64,000 nt of DNA from Kalmusia sp. IMI 367209 (lineage: Eukaryota; Ascomycota; Dothideomycetes; Pleosporales; Didymosphaeriaceae). A model generated the notes under the pieces. It saw only the letters and a program-made list of their open reading frames with translations, was not told where the DNA came from and made no database searches. The DNA lies in NCBI GenBank assembly GCA_027946365.1, contig JAPEUQ010000007.1:1-64000 (forward strand), in the 5' to 3' direction. Below are positions 12,135 to 23,580 of the stretch, one piece after another. Position numbers and translations under genes: made by a program. Numbering within the stretch: position 1 is the stretch's first letter; each line of letters starts with the position of its first letter.

Positions 12135-14424
12135 CTATATACTATAGTTACTACCACTACTAATACTACTATAACTAGTAATACTAGTAGTAGTTCTATC
12201 TTCTAATTCTACTTCTTCTAAATCTATTATAGTATTATTACTAGTAGCCCTTTGTTTACCTTTATTTCTAGATCTATTATTTTTTTTACTTAGTAATTTA
12301 TTATCGTTAATCTCTTCTTCTTCATCTTCTACTATATTTCTATCTTTTAAAATTATAAGTTTTTTAATAGTACTAGGTAATAGTCTATTTCTTTTTTTAG
12401 TAACTATATCACCTACTTTAGAAAAAGTAGATTCACTAGCATTAGAAGTAGATAGAATAGCTAAGTAGTCTTTAGCTATTCTATATATTATAGGAAATCT
12501 AGTTTTATTAGAATTATAATAGTCTTCTATATTAATATCTTTAGGTACTCTAGCCTCATTTAAATATAATTCTAGCTCGTTTTCTATTACTAAAGTATTA
12601 ATATTATTACTAGTTATATATAATTCATCATCACTACTACTATTATTTATATCTAAATTAATAGTAGTATTATTAAAAGTAGTATCTATAATATTATCTT
12701 TATAAATATCTTTATATTCATTATAAATTTCTATAAAATAATCTTTTATACTACTTATAATTTCATTACTATAATTTAAATTTTTAAATATATCTAATTT
12801 AAATTGTGGATTTAAGATAGTTATTAAATATAAGTCTTTTAGTTTATCTATATTATTATCTAAAATAGGATAGTATTCTAAAAGTTTCTTTTTAGCTTCT
12901 TTTAAACCGGCGTTAATAAAAGGATTATTATAAGTTTTTAAATAGAATGACTCTAGACTATTATATAATTTAGTAATATAAATAATAGTAAAATAGTTAT
13001 TAGAATAATTTATAGTTTGTAGCTTTATAGTAGGCTTTCTAAAAATTTCTAAAATAGTTCTAATTTATTCTAAATAAACCCAATCCTTTTCTAGTATTTT
13101 AGGCTCTAAATTTATATTTTTCTTTCTAATATTATCTAAATTATTAACTTTATTAGTAATAGTAGTAATTTCATCTTTAAAATAAAGAAATCTTTCTATC
13201 ATATTATAAGTAGATAACCATCTAGTTAAATTATCCTTTATTAAGTTTTCTACTCCTTTATTATTAGTATTACTATTTTTTCTTTTACTGTAGTTCTAAA
13301 ATTATTCTTAAGATAGTGATTATTTTTAAATTTAGTTATATAATTTCTTATAGTTATAGGTATAGCTTTAGTATCTTCTAGTATTTTATTAATATTTAAA
13401 TTAGTTCTTCTTATTTCGTAAATTTCTATTATATTATTAATATTAGTATTAAACTTCTTAGTAGTATTTATATTAAAAAATATATAATCTAAAAGGTATT
13501 ACTAATTAAATTTAAAATATGGGCGAAACATTTAATATCTACTATATTATTATTAAATTTAAATCTAAAATTATCTTTTAAAAGTTCTATAGTACTATTA
13601 ATAGGAGTAGCATTATCTCTAGTTACTCCTAATAATTTATCACTTAATTTATAATTTAATAAGACCTTTTCTAAAATAGAATAAAGATTACTACTATTAT
13701 AACTATCTAGATTATTTAAATCCTCAAATCCTATTAAATAAGTTTCTAGTTGAAATTTATTATTATAAAAATGTAGAGTAATAGCTAGAAAATCTAAATT
13801 ATTACTAGATTTCCATTCATCTAATATAATAGAAAATTTACTATTATTACTTTTAATTTTATTCTTTAGTTTAGCAGTTTCTCTATTATATAAAATAGTT
13901 AATTCATTTCTTATAGTTTCTCTACTAATAGTAGGCAAATCGTCTTTTATATATTTTAATAAATTTTAAAACTAGGACTATCTATTAAACTAAAAGGTAA
14001 ATTATTATTAATAATAAATTGTAATAAGTAGTTTTTATATTCTTCTTTATTAAATAGTATAAAACTAGGTCTTTTTCTTATAAGATTACTACTACTAGAA
14101 TTACTAAAATAATTATTAATAGTATTTATACTACTATTATCATCTAAATTAGAACTATTTTCATCTAAATTAGGTTCTAAATAAGTAAAATGTTTATGTT
14201 TAAAATGACTATATAAATTAGTAGTATTAAAAGGCCAAGTACTAATTTTTTTATATTTACATAAATTACAACTAGCTCTAAACTTTCTAGTTTCATTATC
14301 TATATAAGGTAGAACTTCTAATTTAAATTGTTTAGTACTAAAACCTTAGCTAATTTAGTTATAGGAGGTAATTCTAAATTAGGACTTTTAAATCCTCTTT
14401 AGTAAAATTAATTTTAGAACCCAT
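12135..14424 (-). pseudogene. hAT transposase with BED zinc finger (frameshifted)
   Basis: Read on the - strand from an ATG at 14,424. A BED-type zinc finger lies at about 14,180-14,275 (CNLCKYKK, then SHFKHKH). The catalytic region is partly open at 13,489-13,938 (149 codons, including IILDEWKSSN and GVTRDNATPIN). The C-terminal hAT dimerisation block near 12,400-12,560 reads TRFPIIYRIAKDYLAI then TSNASESTFSKVGDIVTKKR. The tail ends at the stop at 12,135-12,137. The frame is broken by single-base losses, for example in T or A runs near 13,489 and 13,960, and near 14,370. Codons are extremely AT-rich, yet long stretches stay open, unlike the neighbouring retroelements. The gene is probably inactive, although homopolymer errors in the assembly could explain some breaks. 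Confidence 0.8.
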
Positions 14425-14567
14425 GTTATAAAAAGATAGATAAAGATAGATAGATAGTATAGTAAATAATTTAAAAGACTTTTACTTTTACTTTTACTAG
14501 TTATGAAGTATTATATTTATATTCTTAACTTAAAAAAGTTTAAAGTCTTTATTATAAATTTATTATA

Positions 14568-14880
14568 GACTTTAGTATAGTTTAAATCCGTTTTAAATTA
14601 AATACACGGACTTAACTATAGTTTAAATCTATTTCTTATTAATTATACGGACTTTACTATAGTTTAAATCCATTTCTTATTAATTATACGGACTTTACTA
14701 TAGTTTAAATCCATTTTTAATTAATTATACGGACTTTACTATAGTTTAAATCCATTTCTTATTAAATACACGGACTTAATTATAGTTTAAATCTATTTCT
14801 TATTAATTATACGGACTTTACTATAGTTTAAATCCATTTCTTATTAATTATACGGACTTTACTATAGTTTAAATCCATTT
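14568..14880 (+). repeat. 41-bp minisatellite, about 7.6 copies
   Basis: Tandem copies of a 41-bp unit beginning GACTTTACTATAGTTTAAAT and ending ATTATACG. Copies differ at a few positions (CCATTT/CTATTT, TTAATTATACG/TTAAATACACG). It lies in the short region between the start of the transposase (14,424, leftward) and the second ORF (15,040, rightward), so it occupies the presumed shared promoter of the hAT element. Confidence 0.9.
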
Positions 14881-15039
14881 TCAATTTATAATTAATAATC
14901 TTTAAAAAATAGAAGTAGTATATAAATTCTTTATTATTATCTATATTATTTTTATTAACTTAATTTATTAAGTTACTTAGTATTTTATCTATTATACTAT
15001 CTACTACGTTATTTACTACGTTATCTACTATTTATTACT

Positions 15040-15798
15040 ATGTCTAGCCTTTACTACGCAAGATATTATTCGAACTTCTATTAATAGAAGTTTAGTAGTT
15101 AAATCTACTAAAATAGATTCTACTATAAAAGCTCTAATTAATAAATTTAAAAGGATAGCTCTAATAGTACTATTATAGAATATTTAAATATTTTAAGAAT
15201 AGTTTACTATTTAAAACGGCTTAAGTACTATAATATTAATAAGTTTAAAATTACTTTAAGTAAGTTTTTATCTTTTTATAAATTAATTACTAACTAATAT
15301 ATTTCTAGACCTTATTAGGAGAATAAAATAGATCTAGACTATAAAGATCTATTATATACTCCTAATACTAAAGAACGAGCTATTCTTAAAAGAATAAATA
15401 CTTATTTACTCTATTTAAGTATTTTATTTAAAGATTATAGTAAGTATTACTTTATTATATTTTATAAATACTAATGTCCTATAGATTTAATTAATAGCTT
15501 TAAAGCTAAGAATATAATTAATAATAAAGAGGTCGTCTTTATTAAAGATAAAGTCTTTAATAAAGAGGACTATAAAAATAATAAAGATTTCTTCTTAAAA
15601 GAGGATCTTTATTTTCTTAATACTATTAATTTTCTTAATAAAGACTATTACTCACTAGAAGAAATTAGTCTCTATAAAGAGAAGAGAAAGACTAGTAATA
15701 AAGATAATAATATAGCTATTATTATAAAAGATAATAGTAAGGAGGATTCTATAAACTTAAAAGAAGAAGAGAAGGAATCTAAAATGGATATAGACTAA
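15040..15798 (+). pseudogene. Second ORF of the hAT element, unknown function
   Basis: A decayed reading frame on the + strand inside the hAT element, divergent from the transposase. Open stretches include TPNTKERAILKRINTYLLYL (about 15,364-15,423) and a charged tail rich in Lys, Asp and Glu ending KESKMDID with the stop at 15,796-15,798. Several stops and frame changes occur upstream. I recognise no domain. The lysine-rich acidic C-terminus might suit a nuclear or DNA-associated accessory protein, but that is only a guess. The putative ATG at 15,040 is uncertain. Confidence 0.5.
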
Positions 15799-15919
15799 AG
15801 TATTATATTTTAGTTTATTTTCTTTTATTATTTTTATTATTTTTACTATTTTTATTATGTTAACTACTTTTCTCTATTTTTCTTTTTCTTTTTACTTTTT
15901 TACTTTTTTAAAATTAATC

Positions 15920-17522
15920 ATTCCCTAGATTGTAACGTTTAGTAAAATTTAAACTTTTTAAAAAATTATTTTGGCTTATCTAATTGAGTAATTACTATAA
16001 TTTTTATATAATATAAATTATACTAAGAACTATATTTAATATCACCTACTAGTATATTTTTACTAATTAAATTAACACTTCTAGTTAGTAGTTTTCGATT
16101 ATTTTTAAAAAGTATCTTAAAGTAGTCTTTAGAAGATATATACTTAGGATAGTCTTTTTAATTATATTAAGTTTCTAGCTAACTAGTTATACTATTATAC
16201 TAATTCTAATAGATTATAGCTTAATCTAAAGTATTATTTTAGATATATAAAATAGATTTATTATTATATTTATAATACTAGTTTTAGTATATACTTTTAT
16301 AAAAGTATTCTATGTCTCTTTAAAGTTATCTATCAACGTAGTGGATTTCATTTCTTACTATCTAAACGGCAAGTAGTTACATGAATGGCTGGGGACTTTA
16401 AGGAGGAAAACCCTAGGTAGGGATAGGAGAAAACCTTTAACTTAAGGTCTACTTTTCTGCCAAGCTTAGCCTATTTCAGCTCATTTAAGGATTTTTACAT
16501 AAAGGGTGCTTTTATCCTCTTAAGAAAATAAGGTTCTTTTTCACATGTTATTTCCTTTAAAGGATATTAACAAAGATAGAAAGATTAATTTCTTTAAAGA
16601 ATATTAACTTTAGGGGTTAACTAAGTTATTTTTCTATTAAAGAAAGGATACGTAAGCTTTCTATTAGAGGGATAGATAGGGTAAGTTCTTAAAGCTATAG
16701 TATAACTTTAAGATGTCTCTTAGGTAGACCTTTAGACTAAAGGGAGACTTTTGGGGGTAAGGATAGGATTTGAACCTATAAGAGGAAAGGTAGAAAATTT
16801 CAGTTTTCTTAGTATAGGCCCCACCTAACTAAAAATCTGTCCTTTTCTCCCTTAAGAACTCTCCACCGTTTGTCCTCTACCATTTTCTAGACGCCCCACC
16901 AAAGTTATCTATAAAAGTAGTAGTTTTAAAAATTAAAATAACTTAATATCTAAATAAGTAAGTACTATAATTTAAATTATATTTAAACTATATAAAGTAC
17001 TCTATAATATCTATATTTTAGATATTATATACTATTTTAATTACTATTTATATAGTATATTTTTATTAAATCTTATACTACTTTACTATTTATAGTAATA
17101 GATTAACTTATATATACTATATAATACTAGTATAGCTAAAATATAAAGTAATTTTATTTATATACTAGACGTTTTAGATTATAGTATAAAAAAACTCTTT
17201 ATATAATTAGATAATTAATATATTTTATTATAATAAGCTAGGTTTTATATATATTAGCTATAACTTTTATAGTCGATAAAGATAGTACTATAATTTAAAA
17301 ATTTATAAAAAAACCTAATTATCTTAATATTTTTAGTCTTAATTACTAATTTAGTAATTTAGTAATTACTATATAATTAAGATAATTACTAATTACTAAT
17401 TACTAATTATATTTTAAAAAATTTTAATTACTAATTACTAACACTAATTATATTTTAAGATTTAGTAATTAAGTTAGTAATTATCTTAATTATATAGTAA
17501 TTACTAAAAATTTGCAACACTG
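15920..17522 (-). repeat. Right long terminal inverted repeat of hAT, with insertion
   Basis: Complement of 11,050-12,092, starting with ATTCCCTAGA at 15,920-15,929 and ending TTTGCAACACTG at 17,522. It is interrupted by a foreign 567-bp segment at 16,334-16,900. The uninterrupted left arm serves as the empty site and confirms the insertion boundaries. Confidence 0.8.
16334..16900. mobile_element. 567-bp young insertion with 12-bp target duplication and tRNA-like segment
   Basis: The 12-base string AAAGTTATCTAT occurs at 16,322-16,333 and again at 16,901-16,912, flanking a segment absent from the matching left arm, where one copy of the target (complement near 11,675) remains. The segment has normal base composition and C-containing words, unlike the surrounding RIP-like DNA. 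On its - strand, 16,763-16,779 forms a perfect T-arm-like hairpin (ATAGG, loop TTCAAAT, CCTAT), preceded by a CTGAAAT anticodon-loop-like stretch (16,797-16,803) and a long variable region, as in a type II tRNA. I could not fit a good acceptor stem. A tRNA-derived SINE or a piece of mitochondrial DNA are both possible. Confidence 0.7.
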
Positions 17523-18987
17523 GATAGTAGTAAAATATATCCTAGAAATATAATCTCATCACTAGCCCTCTATTTAATAGTACCATCTCTAGATTACTAT
17601 AAAGTCTTATAACCTTATAAATCTAGGCCTAGGCTAGATTAGTACCATCCCAGTCTATATAGGTAGAAATATAATAAGCTATCTTTAAAAATTAATTAAC
17701 GATAACTAGGATTAAATTATATATAATTTCTATAAACTAACTTAGAGATAGGTTAATAATAAAATCTATTATTATATACTACTAGGGCCTATTAGGGACC
17801 GGTAGCGGCCATAGAAGACTATATAATTTATATCTCTTTAGGGTGGCCCTTTAACATTATATATAGTTATATATATAGTTAGAGATATTCTTTATTATAT
17901 TAATCTAATAATAGCGTCTTTAGACTTATTTAAAAGTTTAGGTTATGTTAAAATATCCTAAAAGTAGTCTATTATAGTAACTTTTAATTATATTTATATA
18001 TTCTTATATTATTTTAAGCTAAATAGGCTCCTTTAGGTTTAAATAGGAGCTATTAGGACCTATTTACGCCAATTCGTCGGTGTCGTCCCAATAATTCTAA
18101 ATCCTCAGCCTCTAGCCCCTCTTAGTCTTTAAGTATAGGGAGGTTATCTTATCTTCCTCTATTCTTTTCTTTAAAGCGTTAAATTTGGCTATTTAAAGCC
18201 TAATTACGTTTCTACGCGTTATGCGCTCTTATAGTAACTATAGACACAGGGGCCCCTTTAGTGTCCTATTAAGCTAGTAGCTTATCTAAGGATTTTATAA
18301 ACGCCTTATTATTTTTCTACTTAGACTTACTAGTTATAAGTATATAATCTAGGTAATAAGATAATCCATCCACTAGATTTATAGATCCTAAATAGTAGGT
18401 TATAATAAAATTATATTCTAAGAGGGTTAAGTATAACTAAATATAACGCGCTATAAAGGTTTTTATCTCTATAAATTACTAAAGGTTATGATAATCTATA
18501 AAGATCTTAAAATAATATCCTTATAAATACTATTACTAATACTTTATATTTTTAATAATAGTAAGTAGTTCTTTATTATATATATTATAATAATACTAAG
18601 TATCATTAAGCTTTCTTAAAAAGAAATTAATAGGTTATTATATAGTCTATTCACCCCTATTAGAGATTAATTAACTATATAAATAACGCTAATCGCTTCT
18701 TTAAATATATCTATCTCTAAGTATATCTATCTATTACTCTTATAGTAGGTAAGTATTAGTACCAGAAACGTATTTTTAAGGTTATAAAGGCAGCAGCCTT
18801 TTAATTTTAAGTTAAGATAGACGCTCTTCTCTCTTCTTATAGTTAGCCCCTAATAGGTGTTATCTAGACCTTTCTTTATTAGACTAGTTAAAGGAAGGGC
18901 GATCTAGAAAGAAATTAGTTATAAATCTATAATAATAGTTTATAAAACTAATAAACACCCTTATATTATATATATAAATTAGTATTA

Positions 18988-20824
18988 ACGTGGTTTATAA
19001 GTAAATTAATAGTTTAAGTAAGTTGGTAGCTTTTCGCCAGCGCCCCACTATCGCAGCGTAGTATCTTAATACTACTAAAACTAATAGTAGTTTACTATAT
19101 ACTATTCTATTCCTTAGAGTCGTTACTATTATCTAAGTCCTCTATTTCTACTATATAGATATAGGAATTATATCCTTTCTCATAATAATAACTATAGTAC
19201 CTCTTAGTATAAACCCTCTTTACTGGCTTTTACTACTACCACGACTACTACCTCTCTTATAGTATTAATTTACCTACCTCTCTAACTATAAGCGTCTCCT
19301 CTATCTATATATACTATTATTTACGGTTCTTACGCTTCACTATTATATTAATAGCGCTTTTAAGGCTATTTATTTTTTTATTAACTCTATATTATATACT
19401 ATCTACTAAGTACCTTTATTTAACTATCTAATTAATTCGTCTAGAGAGCTTACTAAGGACCCTAAATAATTTCTTACTTTTATTTAAATAAGTATACTCT
19501 ATACTTCTAGTTCTTTAGTATTATATAGGGTCTTTACCTCCTATATGACGTCGTTGCGCTAGGGTAGAGTAGGTATATATAGCCTTATATTAAGCTTTAA
19601 TAATATAGCTTCTAGGTTAATTAGGACTAGCCTAGCGCCTTAAAAGCCTACGTAAATATTATCCTTAGTAAATACCTTACTAAAAGTACTTTTAAAGGCT
19701 GGAAAAAAGGTATCTTTACTAATATAGTAGGTATAATTATATATTAAGGCTAAGATCTTATCGCCATACACGCACTTTAATGGCGCGAAGCAGGCGACAT
19801 CTAAGAACTATAATAGATATAATAAATAAGAAGGTATATAGAGAGTAATAATATTCTTCTCCTTATAATAATCCTAGAAATTAGTAGAGTAGTAGCTCTT
19901 ATAGCTATTAATAATAAGTAAGTAGTATTCTTCTACGCGCTAGCGCTGTGAATGCTTCTTAAAGTAATCTAGTTAGGTAAGTATAAGGTTATTATTAATC
20001 TAGCCGTTAGGGCTAATAGTAATAATCTATTCTAGGGGTAGGTCTTTAAACTAGGTGGTAATTAATACCTTATCTATAAAGATAATAAAAGGTGGAATTA
20101 TAACCCCTATTATAGTAATATCTTATACTAGGATAACCTACTTATAGTTATTAAGCTATACTCATTTCTTCTTACTAGATCCTTCTAAGCTTATAATAAC
20201 TAGCTAGGATAATATCTTATCTATTATAAAGCCAGTCTTATTAAAATTCTAAATATTCTTATCTAGAATATTATACTTCTACTTTATTAACTAAACTAAC
20301 GCTAACTAGCGTCGTATAAACGCTAGGTCTTTATAGATAATATACTAGCTATTATATAAATAAGTCTAATGGGTTTTCAGCTCCGGAGTTTATTTAATAA
20401 AGTTATTAACCTAGTTTTTATTAATAGGCTTACTATTCTATACTCGTAGTAATCTATTTACTATACTATATATCCTATCCTTTATAGGTGCTATATCACG
20501 CGTACTCTACTTAAGTACCTCTTAAATAATTACCTTCTCTTTTAATATATTTATACGCTTTAAGTTTACTTCGCAGTTACGTTAAGGGCGTCTCCTAGTA
20601 TATCTCTCTTATATAGTTATTTATAGTATATTATAGATAACTATAGCGCGTTTTTCGCTTCGTATTTGTTTTCTTTTAATATTAAAGATAGCTAGCTATA
20701 TATCCCCTTCTATATAGATCTTTATGTGTTATATTATTAAGACATTACGAAGTTGTCGCGATGGTAGAACACTAGTAAAAAGCTACTAACTTACTTAGAC
20801 TACTAACTTACTTATAAACTATGT
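18988..20824 (-). mobile_element. pogo/Tc1-mariner element, copy 1 (1,837 bp)
   Basis: Flanked by TA dinucleotides (18,986-18,987 and 20,825-20,826) and bounded by terminal inverted repeats starting ACGTGGTTTATAAGTAA. Each end holds a 14-bp word (AAGTAAGTTAGTAG, with variants) twice, likely transposase binding sites. The whole element is the reverse complement of 48,489-50,327. The transposase remnant runs on the - strand; the DDE_1 end region lies near 19,760-19,860. It keeps more G and C than the surrounding gypsy DNA, so it inserted later or has seen fewer RIP cycles. Confidence 0.85.
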
Positions 20825-22319
20825 TAACTATAACTAGATTATCTCTATATAATCTAGGTTAATTATAAGGCCTTTAGCGGTGATAATAAAGCCTAGATAC
20901 TTAGTTATACTAATATACTATTTATATTTTTTTAGGTTAATAAATAACTTTACATCACGTAAACGTTAGAGTACCTCCTATATATAATATATATAGTCCT
21001 CCTTATTATTAGAGAAGACTAAGATGTCGTTAAGATATATAATATAACTTATATCTACTAATCTAATTAGTATTTAGGTAATAAGTCCCTAAAACTATAC
21101 TAGGTATTAGTAAGTCTAAAAGATATATTAAGTATTTAAAATAGCTATAGTAGGTCCTAAATATAGTCTTTTACTCATCCCCTTATAATATATACGTAGT
21201 AATATACCTCCTTTAGGTTAATTTTTATAAAAATTTTCGCCTATTAGAGCCGATTCAGCAACTTAGTAATTAATAGGAATAATTTATAATTTTTAATTAT
21301 AATCTTATTTAGTCCTCTATAGTCTATATATAGTTTAAGACTATTATCTTTCTTTTTATAAAGAGTATTAGCGCCCCTACTAATAACTTTAAGCGACGAA
21401 TCTACCCTCTTATAAGATATTTCTTAATATACTTCTAAAGAGTCTTTAATTCTAAAATTAATAGATTATATATAGAAAAGTATAGTAGTTATTAACTTAA
21501 TTTAAGCTCTATATATAAATTATACTTATTATAATCCGGTATAACCTTAAAGTCCTTACTAAAGCCTAGGTTATTAAAGTTAGAATAAATATCTAGTATT
21601 AAGCCCTCTCTATCCTTAGTAGGTTCATTCAGCGTCAGATTACCTACTATAGATATAATATAAACGTAAATAGCTATATTTATATTTTAGAGTATATGAT
21701 TAAACTCTTCTATATCTTCTATAATAATCTTCTTAAAGGGACGTTATAGCTTTATAATCTCTCCTTAAAAAGAATATATTAGCTTATAATATTAACCTTC
21801 GGGTTTACCTAGTTAAACTATAGTAAGCCTAAGAATATATTATATCCTAAAAGGTCTACTACTATAAAAGATATTACTTAAAGTTACTTATATCCCTTAA
21901 GTCTATAAGCTCTATATTAAGTACTATAGTACTATATATTATTATCTTAAACCTATTTACTACTTTTACTAATAAATTATCTAAGGGTATTACGTCTACC
22001 TTAGCCTATTTAGCCTTTTCTAAAGATAATAGGTTTAGCGTAGATACTAAATTTATAAAAATATTTATATCTATTAAACTTTATTTAACTCTAGCCTTAA
22101 GGATGAGCATCCCTTTTAGCTACTTATAAAGCTAGTTAAATAGATAGCCCATATTATAGACCTCTAGAATTTAATTAATATAGTTAATAACTAATTTAAT
22201 ATAAATAGATAGAATTACTACTAGTCCTTTCGCCCCTTATCTTTTCCTAATAGGTACGCTTTCTTCTTATTAGATTAAATATCTCTCGACCTAGGCGCTA
22301 CCGGTTTATTTAAAATAAA

Positions 22320-22361
22320 ATAATTTAGATATATATACCCTAATTTATTATAATACTAGTA
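22320..22361 (-). other. RIP-destroyed gag zinc knuckle (CCHC to YYYY)
   Basis: On the - strand this reads Y-stop-Y-Y-N-K-L-G-Y-I-Y-L-N-Y. The spacing is exactly C-x2-C-x4-H-x4-C of a retroviral zinc knuckle, with each Cys (TGT/TGC) and the His (CAT/CAC) replaced by Tyr (TAT/TAC), all explicable by G-to-A or C-to-T transitions. Confidence 0.6.
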
Positions 22362-23580
22362 GATTAGTATATTAGAATTCTTAGTAATATTTAATAGTAT
22401 CTAATTAGATTCTTTTTAGACCATTACCCCATATATTAATTATCTTAGCTTTTTCTAGGTCTTTTATTTTCCTTAGAATCTGGCCTCTGCTGGTGATTCT
22501 TAGGCGGCTATCCTTTTCTAAGGAGACCCTTAAACTTATATAGATCTTTCTATTTAAAAGATAATTAACGTTTAAAGTTCTATATTAGAGATTATCTTTT
22601 TAAACTTAGTAGAAACCGACTATAGTCGCTAGTAGATATAGAGAGTTAAATATCCTATAAATTCTAATTTCTACTATTTAACGTTAGTAACTTCTAGTTC
22701 CTCCTAATAGCCCTAAAGGTAGTCTAGTAGATCTAAAAGATTTACCCTAACTTTTACTAGTACTATTTAAGCTAATTATACGTTAACTAACGCCGCTTAT
22801 TAAAAGATTCTAGAGCTTATAATATCTTTCCTTTAATACCTCCTATATCTCCTACTAGTATAGATTCTAAGATTATTAAAATTAGACTTTAGTCTTTTAC
22901 GTTATACGGAGAATATTAGTTATAAACTATAAAGTATAGTTAACCTTTAATTACTTATATATAAAGTAGGCCTCTAAGGCTTAAAAATAGAGTTTATAGT
23001 CATCCTTCTAATAATTAAAATTATATTAATCTTTTTAGGTATATTTATACGGTTACTTCTACATTAGTAGATATAAGGATGAGGGCTTTTAAATTATAAT
23101 AGATACCCTAAAGTCCTTATTAACTTAAAAAGTATTTTAATATCTTTTATATTATATTGGCGTTGAATCTCGTTAATACGCTAAAGTTTAATAGCGTTCC
23201 TCTAATTATTTAGCTATTTTTAGGCTATATCTAAGTTTTTAAACGTGCTATTAATTAGTATGTTCTAACTAGTAATAGTAGTTATTTAGGAGTCTACTTT
23301 ATTATTAGTAGGCCCTAATAGGCGCTGACTAGTGGAAGGCATTACCTAATAATAAATAATTAGTAGAGTAAGTAGAGATAAAATTAGTTATAATTTCTTA
23401 TTTACTAAATTAGGACTTTCTTTAACTATTATAGTATATATATCCTACGTAGTAAGAGTATTCTTAAACTTAAGTTATCCAGAGCTTATAGAGGTAAGTT
23501 AATCTAAACTATTTATTAGAATTTCTAAGTAATTTAAATGTTACGTTACTAAATATAGTAGTATAGTCTTAACTTTAGGG

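Larger units (their letters stand above)
11050..17522 (-). mobile_element. hAT DNA transposon with ~1-kb terminal inverted repeats
   Basis: The element begins CAGTGTTGCAAA and ends with the complementary TTTGCAACACTG, the short terminal inverted repeat. The complementarity continues inward for about 1 kb: left arm 11,050-12,092, right arm 15,920-17,522. Subtracting a 579-bp later insertion from the right arm leaves 1,024 bp against 1,043 bp on the left. Between the arms are a decayed hAT transposase (- strand), a 41-bp minisatellite and a second divergent ORF (+ strand). The 8-bp sequences outside the ends (CTTTAAAG and GATAGTAG) do not match, so no target duplication is visible. Confidence 0.85.
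17523..23580 (-). mobile_element. Degenerate Ty3/gypsy retrotransposon B, interrupted by pogo
   Basis: Read on the - strand, a gag zinc-knuckle remnant lies at 22,320-22,361 and a reverse transcriptase block near 21,005-21,055 reads approximately ILVFSNNKED (the YLDDILVFS region with RIP changes). Sequence at 17,523-18,987 would be the downstream integrase part. The body is split by a pogo element at 18,988-20,824. The pol order and orientation match the gypsy fragment at 8,404-11,049, but the sequences are not near-identical, so it is a different family. Long terminal repeats were not identified. The gene island begins abruptly at about 23,580-23,600. Confidence 0.65.

Noticed and set aside
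13489..13938. Stand-alone 149-codon gene in the AT block
   Set aside because: It is the central part of the frameshifted hAT transposase; flanking frames carry the BED finger and dimerisation domain.
16752..16860. Functional tRNA gene on the - strand
   Set aside because: The T-arm is perfect, but no acceptor stem of acceptable quality could be paired and the anticodon stem is weak. Treated as tRNA-like only.
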